Source: Meghimatium bilineatum (lineage: Eukaryota; Mollusca; Gastropoda; Stylommatophora; Philomycidae). Taken from it: 64,000 nucleotides of DNA. The position numbers were made by a program, and so were the translations under genes. Positions within the stretch are counted from its first letter, which is position 1; each line of letters starts with the position of its first letter. Below are positions 10,560 to 22,478 of the stretch, in pieces. The stretch is taken from positions 9,241,891-9,305,890 of the forward strand of contig CM067319.1 of NCBI GenBank assembly GCA_034231615.1. The letters are read 5' to 3'. Below the pieces are notes generated by a model that was not told the origin of the DNA, did no database searches, and saw only the letters and a program-made list of their open reading frames with translations.

Positions 10560-10985
10560 GGACGTTGTTTGTTTGTTTTGCGTTCGCTCCATTGTAATCA
10601 ACACAGATATCCATGCGATTTCCGCCGGGAGTGTGATTACGTTGTGCCACCGTTATGCGCCTTGTAGGCCTAGCACATCCGATTTCGGCATGCCTTGACA
10701 ATTCGGGTGGGCTACACTAGCCTGTGACAGCTTCCCTATCTGTCGTCAGGCACGCGTGTGTGTGGTGACTGTTCGTTCGCCCAGACGATTTTTGCTCACG
10801 TCTGTCTCGCACGAGGTGTTCCACTGTCTATGAACTTGCCTCGTGTAATTGGACGTACTGTGCCTGTACCAATCGGGTACTGAACCGTTTCTCATCCACG
10901 AGCCTGGTTCCGTATGAGGAAGAACTCGTCTGATGAGTTGGACCCTGGCTCGTTTGCCCTCCTACCTGAGGCGTCGTTCACAGAC
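10560..10985. mobile_element. interspersed repeat R1, copy 1
   Basis: About 330 bp beginning near GCGTTCGCTCCATTGTAATC closely match 16655-16985, including CGTTATGCGCCTTGTAGGCC and GCCTCGTGTAATTGGACGTA. The block is distinctly more GC-rich than its surroundings. No coding frame, terminal repeats or target duplication could be read, so its class is unknown. Confidence 0.7.
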
Positions 10986-11430
10986 ATCGTGAACCCCTCG
11001 TCCGAGTTCGAGTCTCACACAACGCGTTTGAGAGCAAGGCGTTCTAGAGCTGAGCAACCTTGTCCCAATAGCGCCTGAACCCATCAGGTACTGAACCCTT
11101 TCTCTCTGCAATTGTTTTTCCGATATAGGAAAGCTTGACAGTAGAGTTGGGGCAGTGCTAATATCGTTGTCCCTTTTGTGCCTGAGCCCATCAGGTACTG
11201 AACCCTTTCTCTCTGCAAGTATATTTCCGGTATAGGAAATCTTGACAGTAGAGTTGGGCCAGGGCTGCTATCGTTGTCCCTTTCTTGCCTAAGCCAATCG
11301 GGTACGGATCCCTTTCTCTTCGCGAGCTTATTTCCGGTTTAGGAAGTCTCGAGATCAGAGTAGGATTAGGTCTTCTTGCTTTTCCGAACGCCCATGATTG
11401 GGTATGGGTCTCTGCCTATAAGGAGCAAAG
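10870..11430. repeat. ~107-bp tandem repeat attached to R1
   Basis: Units start TCAGGTACTGAACCCTTTCT and carry TATAGGAAA and GACAGTAGAGTTGGG. Copies at 11084 and 11191 are exactly 107 bp apart, as is 11298. Weaker copies precede (10874) and follow (~11400). The first unit lies in the part shared with R1 copy 2, so the repeat seems to be R1's own 3' sequence amplified. Confidence 0.8.
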
Positions 11431-11559
11431 GTAACTAGAAGCTCGTCTCGAGCTAACAGAGCTTGTAGTTCCCCTTTCTTAGGAACTTTTTCCTTTCTAT
11501 TTGCAGTTCGCGCTGCCCTCTCGCACTGTTCTGTCTTTCATTGTGTCATTGTATTCAGT

Positions 11560-12310
11560 AAGACATCTATTAGTCTCTCGACATGCCATCAATCTCCACG
11601 TACCTTTTACATTGGCCGCCCCTCCAATGTTCAGCGTCACTGTATGTGGACAGTGTCACTGTATGTGGTGATGGAAATGGTGTCGGAGATGTTGTCTGTC
11701 TCTTATGCAGTCAAATCTCTTTCCATATGCTACCTCCACATTCTCGGACGTGATCCCCAAATGATTTGGCCAGAACCAGATCGAGCTGCTGTATTTCTGT
11801 TTTCAGGGTGCACCGCGTGGAGGTACATTTGGGATCTTGGTTATCTGCTAACCCTGGGTCCGCCTAGAGCAATGCGTTCCCTTTGCACCCCTATGGGATG
11901 TTGTTTTTTCTTTTCTACGTGCCCGCTTCTGTCTTGTAGTATCTTGTATGGTCTCCTCCGTCGCTAGTGCTCCCGTTCTAATGCTGTAACGTCATGCTGT
12001 TCTGTCCTGAGCGAGGCTCTCCCAAGCGCCTACGTCAATGTTAAGATTTTTCAGTGATGACTTGAGCGTCTCTTTGAAGTGCTTTTTCTGTCCACCAGCT
12101 TTTCCAATACCTGCCTTGAGTGCTCCATAATATATTGTTTTAGCATATGACCTGCCCAGCGTGCTTGCGCCTTCATAAGTAGTGTGTAGATGGTTATTGA
12201 TTTTTCCAAGACCTCGTAGTCTAGTACTTTGTCCCACCAATGGATGTTTAGTAATTTACGTAGGCAGGTAAGATGGACATGATTTAATTTTCTTGCATGT
12301 CTAGCAAGAC
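11560..12310 (-). mobile_element. LINE family E, C-terminal fragment
   Basis: The minus strand reads LNHVHLTCLRKLLNIHWWDK (just upstream of 12240), then YAKTIYYGALKAGIGKAGGQ and KETLKSSLKNLNIDVGAWES LAQDR. This is the well-known 'L..C.R..L.I.W.DK ... Y.G.L..G.R..GGQKK..KD.LK.SL....I....W..LA.DR' tail of many invertebrate LINEs. The stretch after LAQDRTAW drifts out of frame and continues to about 11560. No RT core is present. Confidence 0.75.
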
Positions 12311-13985
12311 AAATACGATATTTGCATCATATCGTATATACGTCCACTTCTTCTGTGCACTTATTTACCACTTTCATCTTGCTCTCAGATTCTATTTTTT
12401 CTTGTCATGCTTTTCTATATTTGCTTATTCCGTCGTCTCCTCACTACTGTGCCTCTTTCCTTCTTTTTCTTCCTATCACCACCATGTGTGTCTCTATGTA
12501 AGATGTGTGTACTGTTGTCCTTTATTTGTCTTGATAAAGGCTTTTTAGTGTAAAATTCGTCTGTCACTGTGTCTCGTCGTTAGGTTGTTTTATCGACTTG
12601 CTTTTGGTAAAACTTATACCTATTTTTGCAAATGTTCATATTTACCCCGTGTTACCCCAGCCACCCATCTCCTGCTTAGGGTTGTCAGCCGACACTAGAA
12701 CTCTTTATCCCATACATTAGTAGTCACAGACACTCTGTACCACGCCTTCACAGACCCCGGCATCTATCAAATAGTAATTGTATTTGCGTAAGTGGCCGCA
12801 AGCAGTTCACTTTTCTGCAAGCTGAAATGTCAAGCGCACAACTCCCATAAAAAGTTATTTTAAAATATTTAATGGACAGTCTCTTCTCTATACAGAGTTT
12901 GTTCCTTGTGGGTACATTGTAAGCAAAAACCGCACGGTTCGTCGATAAAGCAAAGACATATATAAGTTGACATTCAGATCGGGCCTCGCCACTGTTCTTT
13001 GGCGTCACACAAACAGTCGGTTGATCATGTCAACAAAGGTTGCGGATTTTCAGTTTTGGAATGATTTTTCACTAGTATGGCTATGGCTAAGAAATATATA
13101 ATCATCTTTATAGTAACTACATCTCAAGAATAGTCCGGCGTGCTGATCTCGTTGCATTTTTCTTAATCCAAATTTTTTATTAGCATGCGACATGAAGTAT
13201 ATACAAAGCAACCAATGATCGGTTGCATTAGCCACGGCGAGTGAGAAGGTATGAGATGATGACGAAGGACTTATGGAGAAGGATTTGTTATTTACTGTAA
13301 AGAAAATTTCAACAATCTTTGTTGACAACCGACTTTTTTTCTGTGGTGACGTAGCGTATCCCTCTGTATATCTAGATATCCTTGGCTGAAGTCAGAAAGT
13401 ACAAATATTGTTACGAAGCGGTAGATCACGGCATCTCAAAAACACGGAAACATTCGAGTACAGTTGTCGTAATCTGTATGTCAATTTGAATGTTGCAACT
13501 GCAAATGACCGGCAAACTTTAAAATCTAATTTGACAATACTTATTTGCAATAGTCATGAAACATCGCCAGAATTCGTCTATATGCAAAATCTGTAGTTTC
13601 TATGGACTAATTAATAGCAATATTTTTGCGTCATTGAAATTCGAGAGTTGCATGCCAAAAATCTTTGCAATCTAATAGGTAATTTCGGAGAAAATCGCTT
13701 TCAACCACGTTTATGAATTTATAAATGGATCATGGCATATAGTAACAGATTTTCTATCCGCCCTCTTTACCAGAGAGGCTTGCGATGTCCTTTATAAAAA
13801 ATTAGTAAACACCGTTTATTTAAGAAAAATGTATATATTTTTTAATACAGAGAAAATTGCTTCCAATTTTTCTGTGCACATTATGGTAATATGAGAGTCT
13901 GGTTGTCTAGCAACAAATGACGCTATAATCACCGTATAATTTTTGAATATTCAAAATGATATATTAATGAAATTCTCTTGTAACA
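12311..13985. other. nothing recognised
   Basis: No repeat or gene-like frame. The minus-strand frames at 12748-13008 and 13050-13328 look like chance. A GTATATCTAGATATCC word at about 13365 recurs loosely near 38845 and 39090 and may mark an old interspersed repeat. Confidence 0.45.
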
Positions 13986-13989
13986 ATTT

Positions 13990-14672
13990 CACAGACCTCT
14001 ACTCACTCACCCATGTACTCAATTCTCACTCACTCATTCCACTTACTCACTTCAATCACTAAATCAATCGCTGACTAACTCACTCACTCAATCATCCACT
14101 AAATCATTCAATCACTCATTTCTCACCCATTAATTCCATTCACTTACTCACTAACTTCACTCACTCACTCAATTCTTATCTACTCATTCAACTCACTCTC
14201 TCACTCGTTCATCCACTCAATTCTCATTCAACTCACTCTCTCACTCGTTCATCCACTCAATTCTCATTCCACTCACTCTCTCACTCGTTCATCCACTCAA
14301 ATATAATTCCACTCACGCACTCATTCACTCACTGACTCAATCATTCACGCACTCATTCACTCACTCATTCACGCACTCATTCACTCACCGACTCACTCAC
14401 CCATGCACTCATTCACTCACGGACTCACTCATCCACGCACTCATTCACTCATTGACTCACTCATCCACGCACTCATTCACTCACCGACTCACTCATCCAC
14501 ACACTCAATCACTCACTGACTCACTCATCCACGCACATTCACTCACTGACTCACTCATCCACGCACTCATTCACTAACTGAATAACTCACCCACGCACTC
14601 ATTCACTCACTGACTCACTAATCCACGAACTCACTCACTCTATGACTCACTCATTCACACACGCACACTCTG
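13990..14672. repeat. CACT/TCAC-rich tandem array
   Basis: Words such as CACTCATTCACTCACTGACT and CACTCATCCACGCA repeat with an approximate 32-bp period in the right half and about 50 bp near 14170-14300. It is a nested, impure array. Confidence 0.8.
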
Positions 14673-15125
14673 GGTGGCATGATGAGATCATTGTCTCTGC
14701 CTTAAATAAATAAAACAATAAAACCTTATAATAAAAACCACGGGAACATTAAACATTGTAGTGAACACCATGATCACAGAAAAAAGCGATAACAAATCCT
14801 ATCTCTGTTTAACCCAGTAGGGATACAACAATTATAAATTTCTCAACAAAAATGTACTAAAAGAAGTTAATAATTTATGGTGTTTTAAAAAAAAGAGGAA
14901 ACAGCCATTTTCCGGCAATTGCAGTCGTATCACATGCGTTGCTTCCTGTGATTGTGTCGATTGTCGAGCTGCGCCCTTCTTTGTGGCGCCACTGGTAGTA
15001 CGCTTACAGGAAAGATCTAACAGAACGACCATGTGTACAGTGGGCACGTTGGTGGTACATTCAATTTAAAATACCATGCGTTCGCTATTATTGAGTAGGT
15101 AATGTCTCTAAAATTATGTCCCAAC
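14673..15125. other. nothing recognised
   Basis: No convincing element. The 71-codon minus-strand frame at 14832-15047 has no domain I recognise. Confidence 0.45.
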
Positions 15126-15295
15126 AAAATTTTACCCATGAAACAAAAATTTTACCATTGAAATAAATATTTTACCCCTGAAACAACCATTTTACCCCTG
15201 AAACAAAAGTTTTACCCCTGAAACACAAATTGTACCCTTGAAACAAAAAGTTTACCCCTGAAAAAAATGTTACCCATGAAGCAACAATTTTTTTT
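15126..15295. repeat. 20-bp tandem repeat, ~8 copies
   Basis: Consensus TTTTACCCCTGAAACAAAAA with substitutions and small indels. Confidence 0.85.
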
Positions 15296-15324
15296 CCATA
15301 GACCACATACACAAAAACTACATG

Positions 15325-15412
15325 ATTTGTTTCATATGTTCAGAAAATGTTTCATATGTTCAGAAAATGTTTCATATGTTCAGAAAATGTTTCATATGTT
15401 TAAAAAATGTTT
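15325..15412. repeat. 20-bp tandem repeat, ~4 copies
   Basis: Consensus TGTTTCATATGTTCAGAAAA; nearly perfect copies. Confidence 0.88.
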
Positions 15413-15567
15413 CGAAATTAAAACAATTTAATTGGTATGTAAAAAAACGGTATTGTTGACGTCGACTTTATCAAACTGTACCTCCCTCTTGTTAGGGGCT
15501 GTTAAACTTTTCAGTTCCCCTTGTCCTCTAAATGTTGACGTCATATATGCACACCCCCAAAACATGT

Positions 15568-16473
15568 CATGCATATTGTATGAGAGCAGTAACTAGGGAT
15601 GATATTGTATGAGAGCAGTAACTAGGGCTAATATTGTATGAGAGCAGTAACTAGGGCTAATATTGTATGAGAGCAGTAATTAGGGCTAATATTGTATGAG
15701 AGCAGTAACTAGGGCTAATATTGTATGAGAGCAGTAACTAGGGCTAATATTGTATGAGAGCAGTAACTAGGGCTAATATTGTATGAGAGCAGTAATTAGG
15801 GCTAATATTGTATGAGAGCAGTAACTAGGGATGATATTGTATGAGAGCAGTAACTAGGGCTAATATTGTATGAGAGCAGTAACTAGGGCTGATATTGTAT
15901 GAGAGCAGTAATTAGGGCTAATATTGTATGAGAGCAGTAACTAGGGCTGATATTGTATGAGAGCAGTAACTAGGGCTAATATTGTATGAGAGCAGTAACT
16001 AGGGCTAATATTGTATGAGAGCAGTAACTAGGGCTAATATTGTATGACAGCAGTAACTAGGGCTAATATTGTATGAGAGCAGTAATTAGGGCTAATATTG
16101 TATGAGAGCAGTAACTAGTGCTGATATTGTATGAGAGCAGTAACTAGGGCTAATATTGTATGAGAGCAGTAACTAGGGCTAATATTGTATGAGAGCAGTA
16201 ATTAGGGCTAATATTGTATGAGAGCAGTAACTAGGGATGATATTGTATGAGAGCAGTAACTAGGGCTAATATTGTATGAGAGCAGTAACTAGGGCTGATA
16301 TTGTATGAGAGCAGTAACTAGGGCTGATATTGTATGAGAGCAGTAACTAGGGCTGATATTGTATGAGAGCAGTAACTAGGGCTAATATTGTATGAGAGCA
16401 GTAACTAGTGCTGATATTGTATGAGAGCAGTAACTAGGGCTAATATTGTATGAGAGCAGTAACTAGTGCTGAT
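15568..16473. repeat. 29-bp tandem array, ~31 copies
   Basis: The unit is GCTAATATTGTATGAGAGCA plus GTAACTAGG. Variants (GATGAT, AATTAGG, TAGTGCTGAT) recur in blocks, indicating duplication of several units at once. The array is highly homogeneous and so recently expanded. Confidence 0.95.
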
Positions 16474-16649
16474 AACATGTTTGGCTACATCACCTTGTTA
16501 AGAAATACAAATTGAGCGAATAATGACAAAGCTTATAGTTAAATTACCGCAGAGTCAGGGCTAATTCAATTAGCTGGAAATATAGGGGCTGCGATAACAC
16601 AGGGTTAACATTAAAATGGACATGCTAAAGTGTCGTCTTTTTTGTTTTT

Positions 16650-16990
16650 GTTTTTTGTTGCGTTCGCTCCATTGTAATCAGCACGGTTATCCGAGCGATT
16701 TCCCGCTGGGAGCGTGATTACGTTGTGCCACCGTTATGTGCCTTGTAGGCCTAGCACATCCAATTTCGGCATGCCTTGACAATTCGGGTGTACTACCCTA
16801 GCCTGTGACAACCTTCCTATCGGTCGCCAGGCAGCGAATGTGTACTGACTACGCCGAGACGGTTTGTTCGTCCCGTATGTCTTGCTCGAGGCGTTCCGCA
16901 GCCAGTGAACTTGCCTCGTGTAATTAGACGTATTGTGCCCGTGTTTATTGGATACTGAACCTTTTCTCGTCCTCAAGCCTGGTTCCAAAG
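16650..16990. mobile_element. interspersed repeat R1, copy 2
   Basis: Matches 10560-10915 with scattered substitutions, from GCGTTCGCTCCATTGTAATC to the CAAGCCTGGTTCC block. It lacks the 107-bp tandem extension of copy 1. Confidence 0.75.
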
Positions 16991-17430
16991 TGTGATTTGA
17001 TATCAAGAAAGGCCAGTATATCCTAACAGTAATGGGGAGTTTCAACGCAATGAGCTAGCTGATATATTGGCGAGCATGAACAGAGTGTCAATACGTGCAT
17101 CAATGGCTCCATCTGATATAATTAAAACAGGGGCAATATATAAACCCCTCAGATTTTCAAAAGCAGGACCCATGGTTACTTTCAAGACTGCGTTAAATTG
17201 GTATAGAGATCGGAACTGCACATTAAAAGAAACATAACAGATATACGGGAGACTGATAAATCAGAATGAAACTGGGACCGTCAGCAGCTGCACTCTAATG
17301 GCTGAGACGTAGGTCGGAGCACCTATGGACTTGTCCGGAGTATGCTGATGATAACCGGAAGTTATAACAACTCATAACTGATAACTGATAACGCCTAGCA
17401 CTGCACATAATATATCCAACACATTTTACC
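16991..17430 (+). other. possible decayed retroelement frame
   Basis: Directly after R1 the plus strand reads NELADILASMNRVSIRASMA then KAGPMVTFKTALNWYRDR. NELAD..A is reminiscent of the last motif of LINE-type RNase H, but no other RNase H motif is present. It could equally be chance. Confidence 0.25.
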
Positions 17431-17619
17431 CTGTGACTCAAAATTCACAAAGGTTGTAGAGGAACGACTTCATTGCATTCGAGTTTTCCCCTTCCGAAAA
17501 CCCCCTAAAGAGAATATTTTGCAGCCTGGCACGAGTAGCCTTCATAGCATCAAACAAATCCCCCCCTCCCACGTTTTTCTCACGAATCTTTGAAACTGCA
17601 ATTGTAAACAATCTAAATT

Positions 17620-17715
17620 GGCCCAGGTATCGAACCGTTGACCTGGTAAAAAAATAGGCACACCGTCTAATAACAACGCCACGGAGAACCTCTCCGTTTT
17701 CTGGACTAGGCCGTG
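17620..17715 (-). mobile_element. possible tRNA-like SINE head
   Basis: The minus strand has CTCCGTGGCGTTGTTATTAG (A-box-like) and, about 45 bp on, AACGGTTCGATACCTGGG (a close match to the pol III B box GGTTCGANNCC). No SINE body was matched elsewhere. Confidence 0.45.
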
Positions 17716-17764
17716 ATAACAAGAAGGAATGTGAGAGCCAACTTGTAAAAGAAAAGTTAAAGTT

Positions 17765-18022
17765 AGTAAGGAATTGAGTAAATCTTGACATAATCTTGAC
17801 ATAAATCTTGACATGAATCTTGACATAAATCTTGACGAATCTTTACATGAATCTTGACATGAAACTTGACATGAATCTTGACATGAATCTTGATATAAAT
17901 CTTGACATGAATCTTGACATGAATCTTAACATGAATCTTGACATAAATCTTGACATGAATCTTGACATGAATCTTGACATGAAATTTGACATGAATCTTG
18001 ACATGAATCTTGATATAACTCC
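17765..18022. repeat. 12-bp tandem repeat, ~21 copies
   Basis: Consensus GAATCTTGACAT with CATAAATCTTGA variants. Being a multiple of three, it gives spurious open frames (MSRF and NLDM repeats) on both strands. Confidence 0.93.
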
Positions 18023-18049
18023 ATTCACTGCTTCATCACTGAGATTATG

Positions 18050-18302
18050 AATCTATTATTCAATTCCATGAAAGAGATACATATATCTAGTATCTACTTC
18101 CATGAAAGAGATACATTTATCTACTATCTACTTCCATGAAAGAGATACATTTATCTACTATCTACAGCCATGAAAGAGATACATATATCTAGTATCTACT
18201 TCCATGAAAGAGATACATATATCTACTATCTACTTCCAATACTTCCATCAAAGAGATAAATGAATCTATTATCTACTTCCATCAAAGAGACACATGAATC
18301 TA
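18050..18302. repeat. 34-bp tandem repeat, ~7 copies
   Basis: Units contain CTTCCATGAAAGAGATACAT and ATCTACTATCTA. The first copies are exactly 34 bp apart; later ones carry indels. Confidence 0.88.
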
Positions 18303-18674
18303 TTCTCTGTTTACACATTGTGTTCATATAGACCTCACTGCACTATACACAAAATACCCGAAAGAGACAGCATTGAATAGAGCTTCAGCCATAATGAACC
18401 AACGAGTGACGAGAAAATTGTTCCATAAATCAAGATCAAAGATACACTAACAACAGCCAGCCTTCCATTTTTACTACAGCAAACACTTCTATGGATGTTG
18501 GTTAATTTTATTCCTTTCATGATCCAAAAAATATGTTAAAAACTAGATCGTCCTAGATTTTACAAAATGAATTTTTTATTTTTGAAAGAAAATTATTGAT
18601 TCTAGAAAATTCTAGTAAGATAATCTTTATGTGCTAGACAGATATATGCATTAGGCCTAAAAATTATCTATTAA
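18303..18674. other. nothing recognised
   Basis: AT-rich sequence with no repeat or frame of note. Confidence 0.45.
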
Positions 18675-18778
18675 TTTCAACGTGACGTAGTGGTTAAATG
18701 GTTCGTTTTACTCTCCTGTGGTCGCGGGCTCGAATACAGCTTCGACTCAGCTGACATCTAATTTACAAAGTGTATTTG
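18675..18778 (+). mobile_element. tRNA-like SINE head (S3-related)
   Basis: ACGTAGTGGTTAAATGG (A-box-like) and, about 35 bp later, GCGGGCTCGAATACAGC (B-box-like) are followed by TTCGACTCAGCTGACATCTA. The CGACTCAGCTG word also occurs in SINE S3 at 54782. Confidence 0.55.
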
Positions 18779-18782
18779 TTCA

Positions 18783-19373
<591 letters not shown>

Positions 19374-19611
19374 AATATTTATAAGTAAATTATGAATAAG
19401 ATTACCAAAATAGCAATACATAAAACCGCGATTAGCGCATCAACTTGCCACCAACCATCGCCGGACAAGAACATTAACAGAAAAGATAAGTTAATATTAC
19501 GCAAAAAGCAATGTTTTTTCTTTACCGCCGTATATATTTATAAGACATATTGGCTAATGGAAAAGAAATTTCTAAAGTGATTCATTCCCTAACAGTTTAG
19601 ATGATATATTT
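19374..19611. other. nothing recognised
   Basis: AT-rich; the 62-codon frame at 19392-19580 has no recognisable domain. Confidence 0.4.
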
Positions 19612-19655
19612 CATTATCAGGTGCCGTGTCGACTGACACAGGTGATTTTTAATCC
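19612..19655 (-). mobile_element. LINE family F, 3' tip
   Basis: TATCAGGTGCCGTGTCGACTG on the plus strand is the complement of the family F C-terminal tip plus its TGATGA tail; compare 31118 and 42553. Only about 40 bp is recognisable. Confidence 0.5.
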
Positions 19656-19754
19656 CTAGAAATCTTTTTCCATTATCTTGTCATGATAGTTTTCCCTCCC
19701 AGTCTAAGTCTTCTTCAATAGGAATCCCCTCAACTAGAGCACCTCTTTGAAATG

Positions 19755-19905
19755 GAGATTGATCTTAGTCCAGCAAAGAGAGGAAGGAAACTAAGATTAG
19801 TCGGGCCATCCCCTATATTGAGCTGGACCATAGTCCCACCCAAGCAAGCACAGATGCCGAAGTCGGAGATACCAGGCTGAGAGGCGCATCATGCAACGGT
19901 TTCAT
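19755..19905 (+). mobile_element. SINE S4 body, old copy
   Basis: GATCTTAGTCCAGCAAAGAG, GGAAACTAAGATTAGTCGGG, GCCGAAGTCGGAGATACCAG and GAGAGGCGCATCATGC align with the body of S4 at 1561-1923. The LINE-G tail is not seen, so this copy is decayed or 3'-truncated. Confidence 0.65.
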
Positions 19906-20254
19906 GCAATCCGCGTATTTAACATGTTTGTACGAAAAAGTGCTTGCTGTGTAGACATGTTAAACTGCAAACAAAAAGACTAAGACGAATAGCCGAAAAC
20001 TGAAGTCTTTGGGTATGAAAGAAAACCTCATAGAAAACACTCCACTACACATAGGAAGTAAGAGCTAATTGCTCGTAATTTATAGAGGTCGAAACAAACA
20101 AAGAAAGATCACGTTGTATGTCTTGAGTAACATTTCATCTTTATTATGGATGCTGTGTGGTCGAATACGAAAAACGTGTTGATTCCAGTTGCGAGGCGAA
20201 TAGGCGACTTGGTTCAAATTCAGTTTACTGACTTATTTTATTTTTCTATAACAA
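19906..20254. other. nothing recognised
   Basis: No repeat or gene-like frame found. Confidence 0.4.
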
Positions 20255-20340
20255 AGATAACACGCATATCAGATATGACATCTATAATGCATGTGGCATA
20301 TATATAAGTTTCAGCATTTGTAATACATATGACATGCATA
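20255..20340. repeat. left remnant of a decayed GATGACAT-type array
   Basis: Words like CAGATATGACATCTATAAT and CATATGACATGCATAATAGA match the style of 20985-21640, on the other side of a LINE. Confidence 0.6.
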
Positions 20341-20990
20341 ATAGAGGTGACATATGCAGTGTCATGTGACGTATTCCTTCCAGAACGTTGTCTTGCCAAT
20401 GAACTCTCTGAACCTCTATCTGTCTTGGGCGATGTGGCTTGCATTTTCTAGCGATGTATTCATATTATCTTTAATGTCGTCACTCCATCGTCTTCTTGGT
20501 CTGCCGCTTCTCCTCTGCCCAGGTACTCTTCCCTCCATTATTTGTCTTTCTAAACAGTTATGTCTCTTTATATGACCAAACAGGCGTAGTTTTCTTTTTG
20601 TTATTGTGTTTAGTAACCAACACTCTGGAATATTCAGTGTGTTTATAATGTCTGAGTTTCTGATTTTATCCTTCCATGATATTCTAAGTATCTTTCTGTA
20701 GCATTTCAGCTCGAAGGCGTTAGCTTCTTTGCCGCTGTTTTACTTAGAGTCCATGTTTCACAGCCGTATGTTGCAACCGGAAAAATAAAAGTTCGTAACA
20801 TTAGCACTTTCGTTTTTATTTTGTTGTTTTCCATATGTTTTTCAGCCGTGTTATTTTGCAATATGCCATTGCCAATCTCTTCCTTATTTCTGCCATGCAG
20901 TCTCCTGCACCGTTGATGTTTGCTCCTAAGTATTCACATTTATCCACACATTCTATCTCGGTATTGTCTACATGTGCGATGTATTGCATT
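20341..20990 (-). mobile_element. LINE family D, 5'-truncated and frame-broken
   Basis: Minus-strand pieces in order: DNTEIECVDKCEYLGANING and IRKRLAMAYCKITRLKNIWK (20816-20970), VATYGCETWTL (about 20745-20790), LRLFGHIKRHNCLER, GRVPGQRRSGRPRRRWSDDI and DRQRFREFIG ending near 20350. These are the thumb and C-terminal part of a LINE reverse transcriptase; the catalytic core is absent. Frameshifts near 20735 and downstream stops inactivate it. Decayed array sequence flanks it on both sides. Confidence 0.8.
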
Positions 20991-21650
20991 GATGACATTT
21001 GCACAACAGATGACATGTATATCAGTTATCACATTTATAATACAAGCGATATGTATAGCAAAGATGACATTAACAATTTAGATGACACATACTGCAGAAA
21101 TGACATATACAATACATATGGCATATATGCCATACGATGACATCTACAATACAGATGATATTGCAATGACGACATCTGTATAACAAAAGACATATATATA
21201 TAAGTTGTGACATGTGAATTACATATAACATGTATAGGAAACATAACATTAACAATATAGATGGTGTGTATAGTAAAGATGGGATGTACAATACAGATAC
21301 CCGCATAATGAAAAGAGTATAATGTATGGCAGCTATGACATCAACAATACATATGACGTGTATAATAGAGATGTCAACTACATTATAGATGACATGTATA
21401 TCTGAGATGACATATACAATACAGATGGTATATATAGATGACATGTATTATACAGATGACATATATAGCAGAATTGGCATGCACAATATAGTTGATATGT
21501 GTAACAGAGATGACATCTACACCATGTGCGACATGTAATAAAGGAGATGACATCTGCAGCACATATGAAATTTACAAATAATATGACATCTATACAAATA
21601 TGACATCTACAAAAGAGATGACAATTTACCACGAAAATATTGTACCTCAT
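20985..21650. repeat. decayed array of GATGACAT(G)TATAATACA words
   Basis: Words such as GATGACATGTATAT, AATACAGATGACAT and AACAGAGATGACATCTACA recur every 24-30 bp with heavy divergence. The many minus-strand frames (VDVI, YTICIVDVI) are by-products. Confidence 0.7.
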
Positions 21651-21700
21651 ACAATGACGATGCATACAGGTATGAAAACAAAGAGACAGGTGAGATTTAC

Positions 21701-21861
21701 CTGGTAAACCTTAGGTTTAGGGGGCACCTTTTCCTCATCTTCCGCGAACATTTTCCTACGTTTACAAAAGGAATATACGATTGCACCAACCAGGACACAT
21801 ATCAAGAGTCCTAGCAGGGATCCAACCATAATGGCTGGTATGCTCATTGTGTCCACCATCT
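21701..21861 (-). CDS. internal exon of a host single-pass membrane protein
   Basis: This is the only region that looks like a genuine host exon. On the minus strand a pyrimidine-rich acceptor (TTTTTCTCTTTGCAG) precedes the exon start at 21861. The exon ends at 21701 with CAG followed by the donor GTAAAT. Its 161 nt give two leading nucleotides plus exactly 53 codons. The product reads MVDTMSIPAIM, then a hydrophobic segment of about 21 residues (MVGSLLGLLICVLVGAIVYS), then a basic stop-transfer FCKRRK, then the acidic/proline stretch AEDEEKVPPKPKVYQ. That is the layout of a type I membrane protein juxtamembrane exon: extracellular end, helix, start of cytoplasmic tail. Reading past the donor gives a hydrophobic unrelated tail, so the donor is preferred. 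I cannot assign a family; an adhesion or receptor protein is a guess. No neighbouring exon is recognisable, implying large flanking introns. Confidence 0.75.
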
Positions 21862-22478
21862 CTGCAAAGAGAAAAATTAATACGGCTAAAAGACAAATAC
21901 AAATCGATGACAGAATATTTATACAATATAAATGTCAAATTCTCAATATGTTAGTAGTATTTCAATACTTTAAAAAAATGTGGGCTGTGGTAATACTACG
22001 AATATTAATCAGTTATAGCCAATTTGTGTGTTTTTCGTGAGTCCATAAATTGCGTCAACATTTTGGGGGAGGGGGGAGTAAGGGGGTCTGAAAAGGTGGG
22101 ATTGTCACATATCTAACCCTACCACTAACAGAAACCCCCATCCCCCTAACCTCTATACATCTCTATTTATTGGAGACTAAATTATGCCACGATTTAATGC
22201 CACGATTTAATGCCACGAATGGGCATCGGAGGAGAAGGGCCATTTCACTATTAGAAATGAATCGGCAGAGTGACGTCACAAACTACTAAAAAGTGCAATG
22301 GGCAGATTACTTAAAACACTGTAAGCATGGTAAGCACATGATATGTGATTGAACCTTAAAAATTATATGAAGAATCTATATATACAAAATAAACATTTAT
22401 GTCCGTAAGTGTCAAATACATGAAATTTCATGTACATTGTCGTCGAGAAATGAGAGTCTGAGACAGTTTAGATTAAAA
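21862..22478. other. probable intron; nothing recognised
   Basis: AT-rich sequence upstream (gene sense) of the membrane exon. A G-rich patch GGGGGAGGGGGGAGTAAGGG lies at about 22063-22083. Small words near 22190-22220 (CCACGATTTAATG) repeat twice. Confidence 0.45.

Noticed and set aside
10920..10960. Hammerhead ribozyme core (CTGATGAG at about 10930)
   Set aside because: No GAAA arm or pairing stems at the required spacing; the copy at 16.65 kb ends before it.
13360..13385. TCTAGATAT-centred words (also ~38838 and ~39088) as a transposon terminus
   Set aside because: The match is about 12 bp and palindromic; too short to support an element.
15568..16473. CRISPR-like regular repeats
   Set aside because: Units are directly adjacent without unique spacers, and the genome is clearly eukaryotic; the same holds for all the other arrays.
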